This document shows positions 27,703 to 35,692 of a stretch of DNA of 64,000 nt, one piece after another. The notes under the pieces were generated by a model. It was given only the letters and a program-made list of their open reading frames with translations, had not been told where the DNA came from and did not search any database. The stretch comes from Algoriphagus sp. (GTDB lineage: Bacteria; Bacteroidota; Bacteroidia; Cytophagales; Cyclobacteriaceae): positions 124,001 to 188,000 of the forward strand of contig JAQSDM010000009.1 in assembly GCA_029945945.1 (NCBI GenBank), in the 5' to 3' direction. Made by a program: the position numbers and the translations under genes. Numbering within the stretch: the first letter of the stretch is position 1; each line of letters begins with the position of its first letter.

Positions 27703-28893
27703 ATGATCGAGGCACTTCGAAAGCATTTCAACGCTGAATTTTCAACAGAAAAGTATCAACGTTTTTTGCAGGATATAGCCTCAGATTTTGATTATGCTCC
27801 AACGTTTCGAATTGCCGAGACTCCTTTTTTTATTCCGAATGAATTGAAGAATGAAATAATCATTGCCTGTGAGGAAGTGATTGATTTTATCACAAGACCG
27901 GATTTTAAGAAGATTACTCAGATGTCAATTGACTTGAATAATGCTGTTCCAAATGAAGATGATCACACCCAGTTTTTAGCGATTGATTTTGGAATTTGTG
28001 AGGAGGATGGCAAGATCGTCCCGAAGCTAATTGAGGTCCAGGGATTCCCGACGATCTTCAATTTCCAATTTAATCTCTTTAGGAAAATCCTCAAATTTTA
28101 TCCGGAATTATCCGCTACCACTCCTTATCTGGACGGAATTGATGAAGCTTCCTATTTGAAGTTTCTTCAAAAAGTCATTATCAACGATCACCTTCAGCAT
28201 GAAGTTGTTCTGTTGGAAATAGAACCTGAAATGCAAAACACCCGAATTGATTTTTTATACTGTCACAGGGACTTGGGCATCCCTGTCATATGTGTCACTG
28301 AAATAATAAAAGAGGAAAAGAAGCTTTACTATCATAATGAAAAAGGAGAAAAAATTCGGATCAAACGGATTTACAATCGGGTAATTTTTGATGAATTGAA
28401 CCTTAGGAAAGACCTTCATCTTCAGTTTAGTTTCGAAGAAGAATTGGATGTAGAGTGGGCTGGCCATCCGAATTGGTACACCCGAATTTCAAAGTTTATC
28501 CTGCCATTTTTAAAAGGCAAACATTTTATAGAGACAAAGCTTCTGAGTGAATTAGAGGAAATACCTGAAGATTTAGAGAATTACGTGCTGAAGCCGCTTT
28601 TTTCATTTTCAGGTTCGGGAGTAGTCTTCCATGTAACTCCCTCAGATATCGAAGCAGTAAAAGAAAAAGACCTTTACATTTTACAAAAGAAAGTTCACTA
28701 TTCTCCCGTTTTGCAGTCTCCAGATGGAAAGGTAAAAGCGGAAGTCAGAATCCTGGCACTTTGGCCTGAAGGAGACAAGCGGCCGACATTAGTTGGTAAT
28801 CTGGTTCGCCTCAGCAGGGGGGAGATGATAGGAGTAAAATTCAATAAGGACAAAGATTGGGTAGGAGGTACAATCGGATTGTTCCAAAAATAA
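27703..28893 (+). CDS. ATP-grasp-like protein of unknown substrate
   Basis: A 396-residue cytoplasmic protein that looks like a divergent ATP-grasp ligase. The candidate nucleotide-binding strand and loop are NYVLKPLFSFSGSGVVF at 293-309, with Lys297 and a short Gly-Ser loop. A late KAEVRILAL segment (345-353) resembles the metal-binding region. The N-terminal half includes IDFGICEEDGKIVPKLIEVQGFP near 94-116, with conserved-looking acidic residues. Homology is uncertain by eye: I would place it near uncharacterised ATP-grasp-related proteins rather than any named enzyme. It is the last gene of the five-gene cluster, ending on a bidirectional terminator that overlaps its stop. Confidence 0.7.
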   Translation: MIEALRKHFNAEFSTEKYQRFLQDIASDFDYAPTFRIAETPFFIPNELKNEIIIACEEVIDFITRPDFKKITQMSIDLNNAVPNEDDHTQFLAIDFGICEEDGKIVPKLIEVQGFPTIFNFQFNLFRKILKFYPELSATTPYLDGIDEASYLKFLQKVIINDHLQHEVVLLEIEPEMQNTRIDFLYCHRDLGIPVICVTEIIKEEKKLYYHNEKGEKIRIKRIYNRVIFDELNLRKDLHLQFSFEEELDVEWAGHPNWYTRISKFILPFLKGKHFIETKLLSELEEIPEDLENYVLKPLFSFSGSGVVFHVTPSDIEAVKEKDLYILQKKVHYSPVLQSPDGKVKAEVRILALWPEGDKRPTLVGNLVRLSRGEMIGVKFNKDKDWVGGTIGLFQK

Positions 28894-28916
28894 AAAGCCG
28901 GATATACCGGCTTTTT
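28892..28916. terminator. bidirectional terminator of the ligase cluster and pyrE
   Basis: Arms AAAAAGCCGG and CCGGCTTTTT enclose a 5-base loop, with a T-run on each strand. It begins at the stop codon of the last ligase-cluster gene and ends 5 bases before the pyrE stop on the opposite strand, closing both transcripts. Confidence 0.9.
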
Positions 28917-28920
28917 ATTT

Positions 28921-29565
28921 TTAAGGATTCCAGCTTCCCGGATCCTTTCTCCATTCTGAGAGGGATTTGAGCGCTTTGTCATCAATGTAGTTTTGTTCAA
29001 CTGCTCGGGGAAGAAGTTCTTCGTAATTACTCAGACAAATCAATTTCACGTTGGTATCTGCAAAGTTTTTGGCAGCAATATCAAATCCGTAACTGAAGAT
29101 GGCAACCATGCCTAATACTTCAAAACCAGCTTCGCGAAGATCCTGAACAGCCTTGAGAGAACTTCCACCTGTAGAAATAAGATCTTCCACCACGACAACT
29201 TTTTGTCCCGGAACAACTTTACCCTCAATCATATTTTCCATCCCATGTCCTTTTGCTTTGGATCGGACATAAATGAATGGAAGATTAAGATCATTTGCGA
29301 TCAAAGCTCCTTGAGGAATACCTGCAGTTGCTACACCTGCGATAGCTTCTGCATTAGGAAAGAAATGACACACAGACCGAACTAATTGCTCTTTGATTAA
29401 ATTTCTGACATGAGGAAAAGAAAGAGAAAGTCTATTGTCACAATAGATGGGTGATTTCCAGCCGGATGCCCAAGTGAAAGGTTTATCAGGTTGAAGCCTG
29501 ATAGCCTGGATTTCAAGTAGTTTGTCTGCCACTTCAGCGGCTACCGATTTATCTAAAATTTCCAT
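28921..29565 (-). CDS. pyrE: orotate phosphoribosyltransferase
   Basis: A 214-residue PRTase for the fifth step of de novo pyrimidine synthesis (orotate plus PRPP to OMP). The PRPP-binding motif is VVVVEDLISTGGSS near 122-135. The substrate-recognition segment KAKGHGMENMIEG holds the flexible-loop Lys and His residues, and TWASGWKSPIYCDNR near 29-43 is typical of the N-terminus. Complete length. Divergent from the NUDIX gene, with about 100 bases between starts. Confidence 0.95.
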   Translation of the reverse strand: MEILDKSVAAEVADKLLEIQAIRLQPDKPFTWASGWKSPIYCDNRLSLSFPHVRNLIKEQLVRSVCHFFPNAEAIAGVATAGIPQGALIANDLNLPFIYVRSKAKGHGMENMIEGKVVPGQKVVVVEDLISTGGSSLKAVQDLREAGFEVLGMVAIFSYGFDIAAKNFADTNVKLICLSNYEELLPRAVEQNYIDDKALKSLSEWRKDPGSWNP

Positions 29566-29664
29566 ACCTCAAAAATAAGAGATTAACTTCTGTGAAGGTT
29601 GTGGCAACTGAATTTTTTATGCATTTTTGACCAAAACCAGTTTATCCCAACTCCCGATTCCCGA

Positions 29665-30351
29665 ATGAGAATCTTTGTGAATGACAAACCTCTGGACTTA
29701 ATCAGTTATGAGGAATTAGATCCAGGAAAAACGTACGAATCCATCTTTCAACCGGAAGATGAATTACAGGCTCACTTTCCCTGGCAAGATGACGTTCTTT
29801 TTCACGAACCTTCTCACGACCTTATTATTCGACTTTTATATCTTCTTAGGACCAGGAAATTAAGAGATTTAGATTCGGTTACGCTAGTGACAAAAGATAA
29901 ACCTGCATTAAAGCAATTTGTGAAAAGCCGTTTTTTAATTATCAAAGCTGCGGGAGGTGTGATTGCCAAGAAGGATAAAATTTTACTGATTTACCGATTA
30001 GGAAAGTGGGATTTCCCGAAGGGAAAATTTGACAAAGGTGAAACTCCTGAGCAATGTGCGATGCGTGAAGTTGAAGAAGAATGCGCTATAAAAGTCAAAA
30101 TGAACACGCATGTGTGTAATACATGGCATACTTACACTCAAAACAGAAAAAGTATTCTTAAAAAAACCTTTTGGTATGCCATGGATTGTGTCAATGACTC
30201 AACCATGAAGCCGCAGGAAGAAGAGGGGATTGAAGATATTCGATGGTTTTATGAGTCAGAAGCAAAAACGGCTCTGATTAATTCTTATCCATCGATGAGG
30301 TTTCTTTTTAAGCAATACCTCAAAAATCACAGTAAACCTCAGACTTTGTAG
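29665..30351 (+). CDS. NUDIX hydrolase with N-terminal extension
   Basis: About 228 residues from the ATG at 29665; an earlier TTG at 29599 would add a 22-residue tail that looks non-family. The NUDIX box GKFDKGETPEQCAMREVEEECA near 125-146 has the essential REVEEE but has Ala where the motif normally has its last Gly. An N-terminal ~100-residue alpha/beta region (MRIFVNDKPLDLI...) precedes it. Such proteins hydrolyse nucleoside diphosphates linked to another moiety; the substrate is not predictable. Its 3' end overlaps the convergent coaD by 13 bases. Confidence 0.85.
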   Translation: MRIFVNDKPLDLISYEELDPGKTYESIFQPEDELQAHFPWQDDVLFHEPSHDLIIRLLYLLRTRKLRDLDSVTLVTKDKPALKQFVKSRFLIIKAAGGVIAKKDKILLIYRLGKWDFPKGKFDKGETPEQCAMREVEEECAIKVKMNTHVCNTWHTYTQNRKSILKKTFWYAMDCVNDSTMKPQEEEGIEDIRWFYESEAKTALINSYPSMRFLFKQYLKNHSKPQTL

Positions 30352-30794
30352 GGAAGAAACTCATTCACGTCGGTTCCATATCGGTGAACTTCCCTGATAA
30401 TTGTTGAGCTGATGGAGGCGTATTCCGGAGAAGTTATCAGGAAAACAGTTTCCAATTCTTCATTCAGATATCTATTCATCTGACTGATGGTATTTTCATA
30501 TTCAAAGTCGGTGGTATTTCTTAATCCTCTGATCAGGAATTGAGCATCGTGTTTCTTTGCCAAAGTTGAAGTGAGTTCATTATAGACAATCACTTTGACT
30601 GATTTGATATCCGAATAGACGCTTTCGATTTTTTCGACCATCAAGTCAATATCGAAATACCTGTTTTTTTTAGTAGAGTTGTAACCGATTCCGATAATCA
30701 CTTCATCAAAAATTTTCAAGCTTCTCATCACGATGTCATGATGCCCCATAGTGTATGGATCAAATGAACCCGGGAAAATGGCTACTTTTTTCAT
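30339..30794 (-). CDS. coaD: phosphopantetheine adenylyltransferase
   Basis: A 151-residue CoaD that makes dephospho-CoA from 4'-phosphopantetheine and ATP, a rate-limiting step of CoA synthesis. The nucleotidyltransferase motif FPGSFDPYTMGHHDI (6-20) with the TxGH signature and the C-terminal ISSTIIREV motif are intact. The gene overlaps the 3' end of the convergent NUDIX gene by 13 bases. It follows the DUF3822 gene by 45 bases, a pairing common in Bacteroidetes. Confidence 0.96.
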   Translation of the reverse strand: MKKVAIFPGSFDPYTMGHHDIVMRSLKIFDEVIIGIGYNSTKKNRYFDIDLMVEKIESVYSDIKSVKVIVYNELTSTLAKKHDAQFLIRGLRNTTDFEYENTISQMNRYLNEELETVFLITSPEYASISSTIIREVHRYGTDVNEFLPYKV

Positions 30795-30839
30795 GGTATT
30801 ATTTGTTGGGTTACTGGACGAATCTTGTGGAGAATTGGA

Positions 30840-31658
30840 CTAGTCAAATTGCCAATTGGTCTCAAAAAGATTCACCGATTTCAAGTGCTTGAATCCATGA
30901 GAATAATTCTGATTGGCATGTGGATTTATCAATCGAGCATGATGAAAATATTTTTTACACCATTCTTCGGTAATTCCATTCATCTCGGAGGCTCCGAAAA
31001 TACTCAACCGAACATGATTCCTATCCAATTTCAATTGATTAATCAGGATTATTGAATATTTGAGAATATCTTCTTTATCTGTGATTTCAAACATATTGAA
31101 GGCACTCAGCTCCTGATCAACAAATACAGCTGCATACATATGGGTGCCAAAAACGGAAAGAAGGATTTCCTGTCCGATTAAATTGAATCGTTCTTTGAAG
31201 AGATAGGATAAGAACGAACATGCTCCATGATAAAAAGAAACTTCAGAGAATCTTGCTTTAAGTATCCTTTTAATTTTGTCAGGAATGAATGAAACAACCT
31301 GAAGGTTGTTGCTGTCCAAAGGTGTACTGAAAAAAGTATTTTCTTTTTTCAGGTCTGTCGAGAAAGTAAGATAAGTTTCTTCATTTCCTGGCGAGAAAAG
31401 AACACCCGGAACCAAGCTGAAGCCGTCATGGTGAAGGTAAATTTTTGCAGGAACATCATTTCTTAGAAGTTGATCAGAAAGAATCAACTGTTCCAGATTA
31501 TTCCAGTTGAAATGGGCATAAAAATGGATTCCAATGTTTGCCTGATTTTTGTCTTTAGCAAAAATGTACAGGGAATCGGGGTATAAAAAAAGTGATAAGC
31601 TCGCTGTGTCTTCCACATCAAACTTATCACTTTTAAAAACTTTAAGGTTGTTTTCCAA
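30840..31658 (-). CDS. DUF3822 family protein
   Basis: A 272-residue protein of the DUF3822 family, which is largely confined to Bacteroidetes and often encoded next to coaD. It resembles an actin/FtsA-like or pilM-like ATPase fold only vaguely, and I give no function. No signal peptide. Translation appears to start at TTG (31658), because the only upstream in-frame codons before a stop are ATC, CGG and ATT and no ATG occurs near the N-terminus. The upstream in-frame stop is the stop codon of the preceding gene, only 12 bases away, so the two genes are in the same frame and are translationally coupled. Confidence 0.85.
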   Translation of the reverse strand: MENNLKVFKSDKFDVEDTASLSLFLYPDSLYIFAKDKNQANIGIHFYAHFNWNNLEQLILSDQLLRNDVPAKIYLHHDGFSLVPGVLFSPGNEETYLTFSTDLKKENTFFSTPLDSNNLQVVSFIPDKIKRILKARFSEVSFYHGACSFLSYLFKERFNLIGQEILLSVFGTHMYAAVFVDQELSAFNMFEITDKEDILKYSIILINQLKLDRNHVRLSIFGASEMNGITEEWCKKYFHHARLINPHANQNYSHGFKHLKSVNLFETNWQFD

Positions 31659-31670
31659 AATCCGGATGGA

Positions 31671-32252
31671 TTATTTCCAGTTACCTTCAGTGGATGCGTC
31701 AGTTCTTGAACCTACTTTAAGAGCTTTTTCGTTGTTGTTTAGCTGTCTTTCAGGATTAACCGGTGCAGGATCTCTGATTTCGAATACGTTGATCTGATAA
31801 GAGTTTCTTTCGATTTTATCAGCAAAGAATTCAAATTGCTTTCCGCCTGAACCTGGAACTGTTGCCATCACTTCCAGATTGAAATCAGGATATTTTCTTT
31901 CGTTGAAAAGTGAGTCCATTACTGAAACCGAACCAAGAGTGTCAAATGTTACAGTAATTTCTTCTTTACCATATTCCAACAATTTTGTGGTTTCTGTACG
32001 CTGAACGATCCAGATTTTACCAGTTTGGATGAAATTTTTAAGGTCGTTCCAATTGTCAGCATATTTACCGTTTGATGCTTGATAAGCTAATTCGGCATCA
32101 CGAAGCATTTGGAGTTTTTCAATAGTGGCTGCTTCAATCAAAGCAATTCTTTTCTCTTGCTCGACTACATCGTCCACACCTTTATAAAGGTAATAGCCAA
32201 GTCCAGCTGCGACTAAGAAGAATACTAAGGATAATACTTTAGGTAGATTCAT
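31671..32252 (-). CDS. membrane-anchored protein of unknown function
   Basis: A 193-residue protein with one N-terminal membrane helix (about 5-25, VLSLVFFLVAAGLGYYLYKG) and no cleavable-looking site. A helical region with regularly spaced charged residues follows (about 30-60), then a beta-rich domain. The shape recalls pseudopilins and other minor secretion components, but no pilin peptidase motif is present. It is conserved in my memory of Cytophagales genomes next to DUF3822/coaD. Function unknown. Confidence 0.8.
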   Translation of the reverse strand: MNLPKVLSLVFFLVAAGLGYYLYKGVDDVVEQEKRIALIEAATIEKLQMLRDAELAYQASNGKYADNWNDLKNFIQTGKIWIVQRTETTKLLEYGKEEITVTFDTLGSVSVMDSLFNERKYPDFNLEVMATVPGSGGKQFEFFADKIERNSYQINVFEIRDPAPVNPERQLNNNEKALKVGSRTDASTEGNWK

Positions 32253-32301
32253 TTTTGATAATATTTAAAATCTGGGTAAGGTTGAAGGGTTTTTAGAGGT
32301 G

Positions 32302-32811
32302 CTATTTTATGGAAATATTTTCAAAATTAAAATATCCTTTATACAATCCTACGGCCTCAAGTGATTTAATTCCCCAAAAGATTTTATGAAGGGAATTTTG
32401 AGGCAAGGAATGGATGTCTTTTATCCCCATCCATCGTATTTCATCGATAATTTGATTCTCTGCGTTAAGTTCGGGATCTGTTCCGAGTTTTAAATCACCG
32501 CTTGTCCATTTTACGGAAAAAAAATGTTCTAAAGCGTGCAAAGGAGGGTTTAGGTACTCATGGACGAATAAATAATCTAAAACTTCCACATTCAATCCGG
32601 TTTCCTCTTGAAATTCCCTCTTTAGATTTGTTTTGGCATTTTGACCAAACTGCATTCCACCTCCGGGAACTGACCACAGGATTCGGCCGTTTCCCATCAG
32701 ATGCTTGATCATTAATATTTTTTCATCTTGGATCAAAATGCCATTTACTCGCATTCGGAGTTGATTCCCAAATTTAGATTCAATTTCCTTGCTGATGTTG
32801 TCTTTTGGCAT
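32302..32811 (-). CDS. NUDIX hydrolase
   Basis: A 169-residue NUDIX protein. The box GGGMQFGQNAKTNLKREFQEETGL (about 50-73) matches GX5EX7REUXEEXGU apart from Asn in place of the first Glu, and the catalytic REFQEE is intact. It is closest in style to the MutT/DCTPP group with a C-terminal strand pair (RWMGIKDI). It probably cleans up oxidised nucleotides or nucleoside diphosphate derivatives. It is separated from the membrane-protein gene by 50 bases on the same strand and is divergent from the helicase gene. Confidence 0.85.
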   Translation of the reverse strand: MPKDNISKEIESKFGNQLRMRVNGILIQDEKILMIKHLMGNGRILWSVPGGGMQFGQNAKTNLKREFQEETGLNVEVLDYLFVHEYLNPPLHALEHFFSVKWTSGDLKLGTDPELNAENQIIDEIRWMGIKDIHSLPQNSLHKIFWGIKSLEAVGLYKGYFNFENISIK

Positions 32812-32921
32812 TTACATTCGTTTCTATGAGTAAAGATAATCCATTGGTCAGGCCTTCCGAATTACTTCGAAAAAATTTCCCTTTCTAACCTACATTCGGA
32901 CAAGCCAGCTTTTTGTCCAAA

Positions 32922-34265
32922 ATGGACAAGTTTCTGCTTCTGGATTCTGAGCAAAAGCCAACCTTTGTCCTCAGGGGTTATGCCGGTACTGGAAAGACCA
33001 CGGTGATATCTGCCTTAGTTAAGTCTTTGCCAAGGTTAAATATGCGTTCGCTTCTTTTGGCACCGACCGGAAGAGCAGCGAAAGTAATGAGCAATTACAG
33101 TGATAGGGCCGCATATACCATTCACAAGATAATTTATAAGCCCAAAAGTGAGGATGGGTCTTTGGGCGGAGGATTTATCCTTCAGAAAAATTACTACAAG
33201 GAGACTGTATTCATCGTGGATGAGTCATCGATGCTCGCGGATGACGGCGGGATGTCCGGCAATCTTCTTGGAGATCTGATCAGCTTTGTTTTTCACGGGA
33301 GTGGAAATAGGCTGATTCTCGTGGGTGATACAGCCCAGCTTCCTCCTGTGGGCAGCGAGTTTAGTCCGGCCTTGGAATCCGGGTATTTATTGCGGCATTT
33401 CAGACTGGATGCTGATCAGATCGAGCTAACAGAAGTAATGAGACAGCGACTTGAGTCCGGGATATTGTATAACGCAACGAATCTCAGAGAACAATTGAAA
33501 GCAGAAGTTCCCCAGGTTAGGATCAATACAAGTATGTTTCGGGACATCTTCAAAATGACCAGTGAAAAGCTGGAAGATGGTCTCCGGTACGCTTACGGGA
33601 AATTTGGAACAGAAAATACAACCATTGTGACCCGATCAAACAAAGCTGCTGTACAATACAATCTCTACATAAGAAAGTTGATCCATTTTTATGAAGATGA
33701 AATAAGTACAGGGGATTTGCTGATGATTGTCAAAAACAATTACACCTATATGGCGGAATCAGAAAAAGTCAATTTTCTGGCAAATGGCGATATGGCAGAA
33801 GTCATGAAGATTCGATCATTTGAAGAATTATATGGATTTCGCTTTGCGACTTTGGAATTGCGGTTGTTGGATTACCCGGAAGAACCCCAATTTGAGGCAA
33901 AAGTGATTTTGGATACGCTCTATTCGCCCAGTCCTTCACTTACCCGGGACGAATATAGAAGCCTATATGCGCAGGTTTCGGAAGACTATGCAGATGTGGC
34001 CAGCAAAGTAGAGCGCCAGGAATTGATTCGAAAAGACCCGTTTCTGAATGCTTTACAAGTAAAGTTTGCCTATGCTCTCACATGTCATAAAGCACAGGGA
34101 GGACAATGGAAAGCCGTTTTTGTGGATCAGGGGTATTTGAAAGAGGATCAGGTAGATAAGGATTTTACAAGATGGCTTTATACTGCTATTACCAGAGCCA
34201 CTGAGGAATTGTATTTAGTGAATTTCTCCCCTTCCTTTTTTATGAAGCAGAAAGAAGAAAATTGA
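32922..34265 (+). CDS. RecD-like superfamily 1 DNA helicase, possibly 5'-truncated by an in-frame stop
   Basis: 447 residues from the ATG at 32922 (TTG at 32913 also possible). It has SF1 helicase blocks: Walker A GYAGTGKTT at 19-27, Walker B VDESSML, motif III GDTAQLPPVGSEFS, and a C-terminal UvrD_C2-type domain with THKAQGGQWK and YTAITRATEEL. It is ATP-dependent, likely 5'-3', in DNA repair or recombination. Upstream in the same frame an ATG at 32826 starts SELLRKNFPF, followed by a TAA at 32886 and then PTFGQ. Relatives I know read FPFEPT.GQ across this point, so the stop appears to replace a Glu codon. The protein as read lacks this Q-motif-like N-terminus. Sequencing error, read-through or real truncation are all possible. 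Confidence 0.8.
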   Translation: MDKFLLLDSEQKPTFVLRGYAGTGKTTVISALVKSLPRLNMRSLLLAPTGRAAKVMSNYSDRAAYTIHKIIYKPKSEDGSLGGGFILQKNYYKETVFIVDESSMLADDGGMSGNLLGDLISFVFHGSGNRLILVGDTAQLPPVGSEFSPALESGYLLRHFRLDADQIELTEVMRQRLESGILYNATNLREQLKAEVPQVRINTSMFRDIFKMTSEKLEDGLRYAYGKFGTENTTIVTRSNKAAVQYNLYIRKLIHFYEDEISTGDLLMIVKNNYTYMAESEKVNFLANGDMAEVMKIRSFEELYGFRFATLELRLLDYPEEPQFEAKVILDTLYSPSPSLTRDEYRSLYAQVSEDYADVASKVERQELIRKDPFLNALQVKFAYALTCHKAQGGQWKAVFVDQGYLKEDQVDKDFTRWLYTAITRATEELYLVNFSPSFFMKQKEEN

Positions 34266-34358
34266 TAAGGCCTGAGTTTGCAACTTTTAACCTCCTTAAA
34301 ACGTCTGTTTGGCATTGAATTTTCATTATCTGAATTAAATCAGCCCGAAATTGGTTTC

Positions 34359-34389
34359 TTTGATGTTGATCGAAAAAATTTAATATTTG
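34359..34389 (+). promoter_or_regulatory. Bacteroidetes-type promoter of the DUF1573 gene
   Basis: TTTG (34359-34362) and TAATATTTG (34381-34389) are separated by 18 bases. This is close to the Bacteroidetes consensus TTTG-N19-TAnnTTTG, with one extra base in the second box. It lies 23 bases before the ATG. Confidence 0.5.
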
Positions 34390-34411
34390 AATTAAATAAG
34401 AACAAAAAGCT

Positions 34412-34810
34412 ATGAAAAAATTAGGATTCCTTTTGACTTTGTTTGCCTTGGCGTTAGTATTTCAAGCCAATGCACAGGATCAGGCAGCAGGAGCTGTGAT
34501 CACCTTCAAAGAAAAATCAATCGACTTTGGAGACCTCACCCAAGGTGAAAAAGTTTCTCACACGTTCCAACTGACTAATACAGGTACGGCTCCTTTGATT
34601 ATTTCAAATGTCGCTGCTACTTGTGGATGCACTGTGCCTAGCTGGCCAAAAGAACCAATCGCTCCGGGTAAAACTGCTGAGATTCAGGTTTCTTTCAACT
34701 CAACCGGAAAAATGGGCAAGCAAAACTCAGTAGTTAGAATTTATTCTAACGCATCTGAGCCTATTGAAAAGGTATCGTTGATTTCAAACGTGATCCCAAA
34801 AACAAATTGA
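34412..34810 (+). CDS. exported DUF1573 domain protein
   Basis: A 132-residue protein with a Sec signal peptide (ALVFQANAQ, cut near 21) and one DUF1573 immunoglobulin-like domain. The signature is present: IDFGDLTQGEKVSHTFQLTNTGTAPLIISNVAATCGCTVPSWPKEPI (spread over about 38-85), with the conserved CGC cysteines. Secreted or periplasmic. Such domains occur in many Bacteroidetes surface and secreted proteins, with no defined activity. A promoter-like sequence precedes it and a terminator follows, so it is a single-gene unit. Confidence 0.9.
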   Translation: MKKLGFLLTLFALALVFQANAQDQAAGAVITFKEKSIDFGDLTQGEKVSHTFQLTNTGTAPLIISNVAATCGCTVPSWPKEPIAPGKTAEIQVSFNSTGKMGKQNSVVRIYSNASEPIEKVSLISNVIPKTN

Positions 34811-34833
34811 TTATAAAATTTTAAATTGATAAG

Positions 34834-34864
34834 AGCCTGTCATACTTTTGACAGGCTTTTTTTA
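34834..34864 (+). terminator. terminator after the DUF1573 gene
   Basis: Arms AGCCTGTCA / TGACAGGCT with a 6-base loop and a run of seven T residues. It sits just upstream of the TerC gene start at 34886, so it separates the two genes. Confidence 0.9.
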
Positions 34865-34885
34865 TACCAAAAACCCCCTTTCGCT

Positions 34886-35641
34886 ATGGAAATTTTCATG
34901 CATTCAGAAACATGGATCGCATTACTTACTTTGACATTTCTTGAAATCGTCTTGGGAGTCGATAACATTATCTTCATTTCCATTGTCTCAAACAAGCTTC
35001 CTGTAGAGCAGCGGGCAAAAGCAAGAACACTTGGTTTAAGCCTTGCACTTTTCTTCAGAATCGGCCTCCTACTGGGGATTTCATACATCATTCAGTTCAA
35101 GGAGCCCCTGTTTACCTTTTTTGATCATGGATTCAGTGGAAGGGATTTGATTCTGGGAGTAGGGGGTCTTTTCCTTCTCTACAAATCCACTATGGAGATT
35201 CACCATAAGATGGAAGGTGATCCTGAAGAAATTAAAGCTTCTGCAGCGAAAAGTTTTAGCAGCGTAATCTTACAGATCATTTTTCTGGATATTATTTTCT
35301 CATTTGACAGTATCCTCACTGCGGTGGGATTGGTTGATCACGTGAGTATTATGATCATTGCTGTGGTTATTTCGATGGGAATTATGATGACTTTCGCCGG
35401 GAAAATCAGCGACTTTATCAATTCTCACCCTACTTTGCAGGTCTTGGCGCTCTCATTCTTGATCCTGATCGGATTCATGCTCCTTCTTGAAGGATTCCAC
35501 TTTGAGGTACCAAAAGGCTATATATACTTTGCGGTATTTTTCTCATTGGCAGTTGAAGTCATCAATCTGCGATTGAAGAAAAAGACTACAAAACATGTGG
35601 AGCTGATCCCCAGAATGAAAGAAGAAGAGGAAGAAAAATAA
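34886..35641 (+). CDS. TerC family integral membrane protein
   Basis: About 252 residues from the ATG at 34886. The open frame continues upstream through the terminator hairpin from a TTG, but that part is not coding. Seven or more hydrophobic segments are visible. TerC hallmarks are LTFLEIVLGVDNIIFISI near 12-29 and FLDIIFSFDSILTAVGL near 135-151, each with the acidic residues in membrane that are typical of metal transport. TerC proteins are linked to tellurite resistance, manganese export and metalation of secreted proteins. The C-terminus is a charged Glu-rich tail. A terminator follows. Confidence 0.9.
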   Translation: MEIFMHSETWIALLTLTFLEIVLGVDNIIFISIVSNKLPVEQRAKARTLGLSLALFFRIGLLLGISYIIQFKEPLFTFFDHGFSGRDLILGVGGLFLLYKSTMEIHHKMEGDPEEIKASAAKSFSSVILQIIFLDIIFSFDSILTAVGLVDHVSIMIIAVVISMGIMMTFAGKISDFINSHPTLQVLALSFLILIGFMLLLEGFHFEVPKGYIYFAVFFSLAVEVINLRLKKKTTKHVELIPRMKEEEEEK

Positions 35642-35647
35642 AAATGG

Positions 35648-35676
35648 AACCCCGGAATACAAACCGGGGTTTTTTC
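35648..35676 (+). terminator. terminator after the TerC gene
   Basis: Stem AACCCCGG / CCGGGGTT with an 8-base loop, followed by six T residues. It begins 6 bases after the TerC stop and is 17 bases before the ABC transporter start. Confidence 0.9.
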
Positions 35677-35692
35677 ATAGATTTTATTTCAT

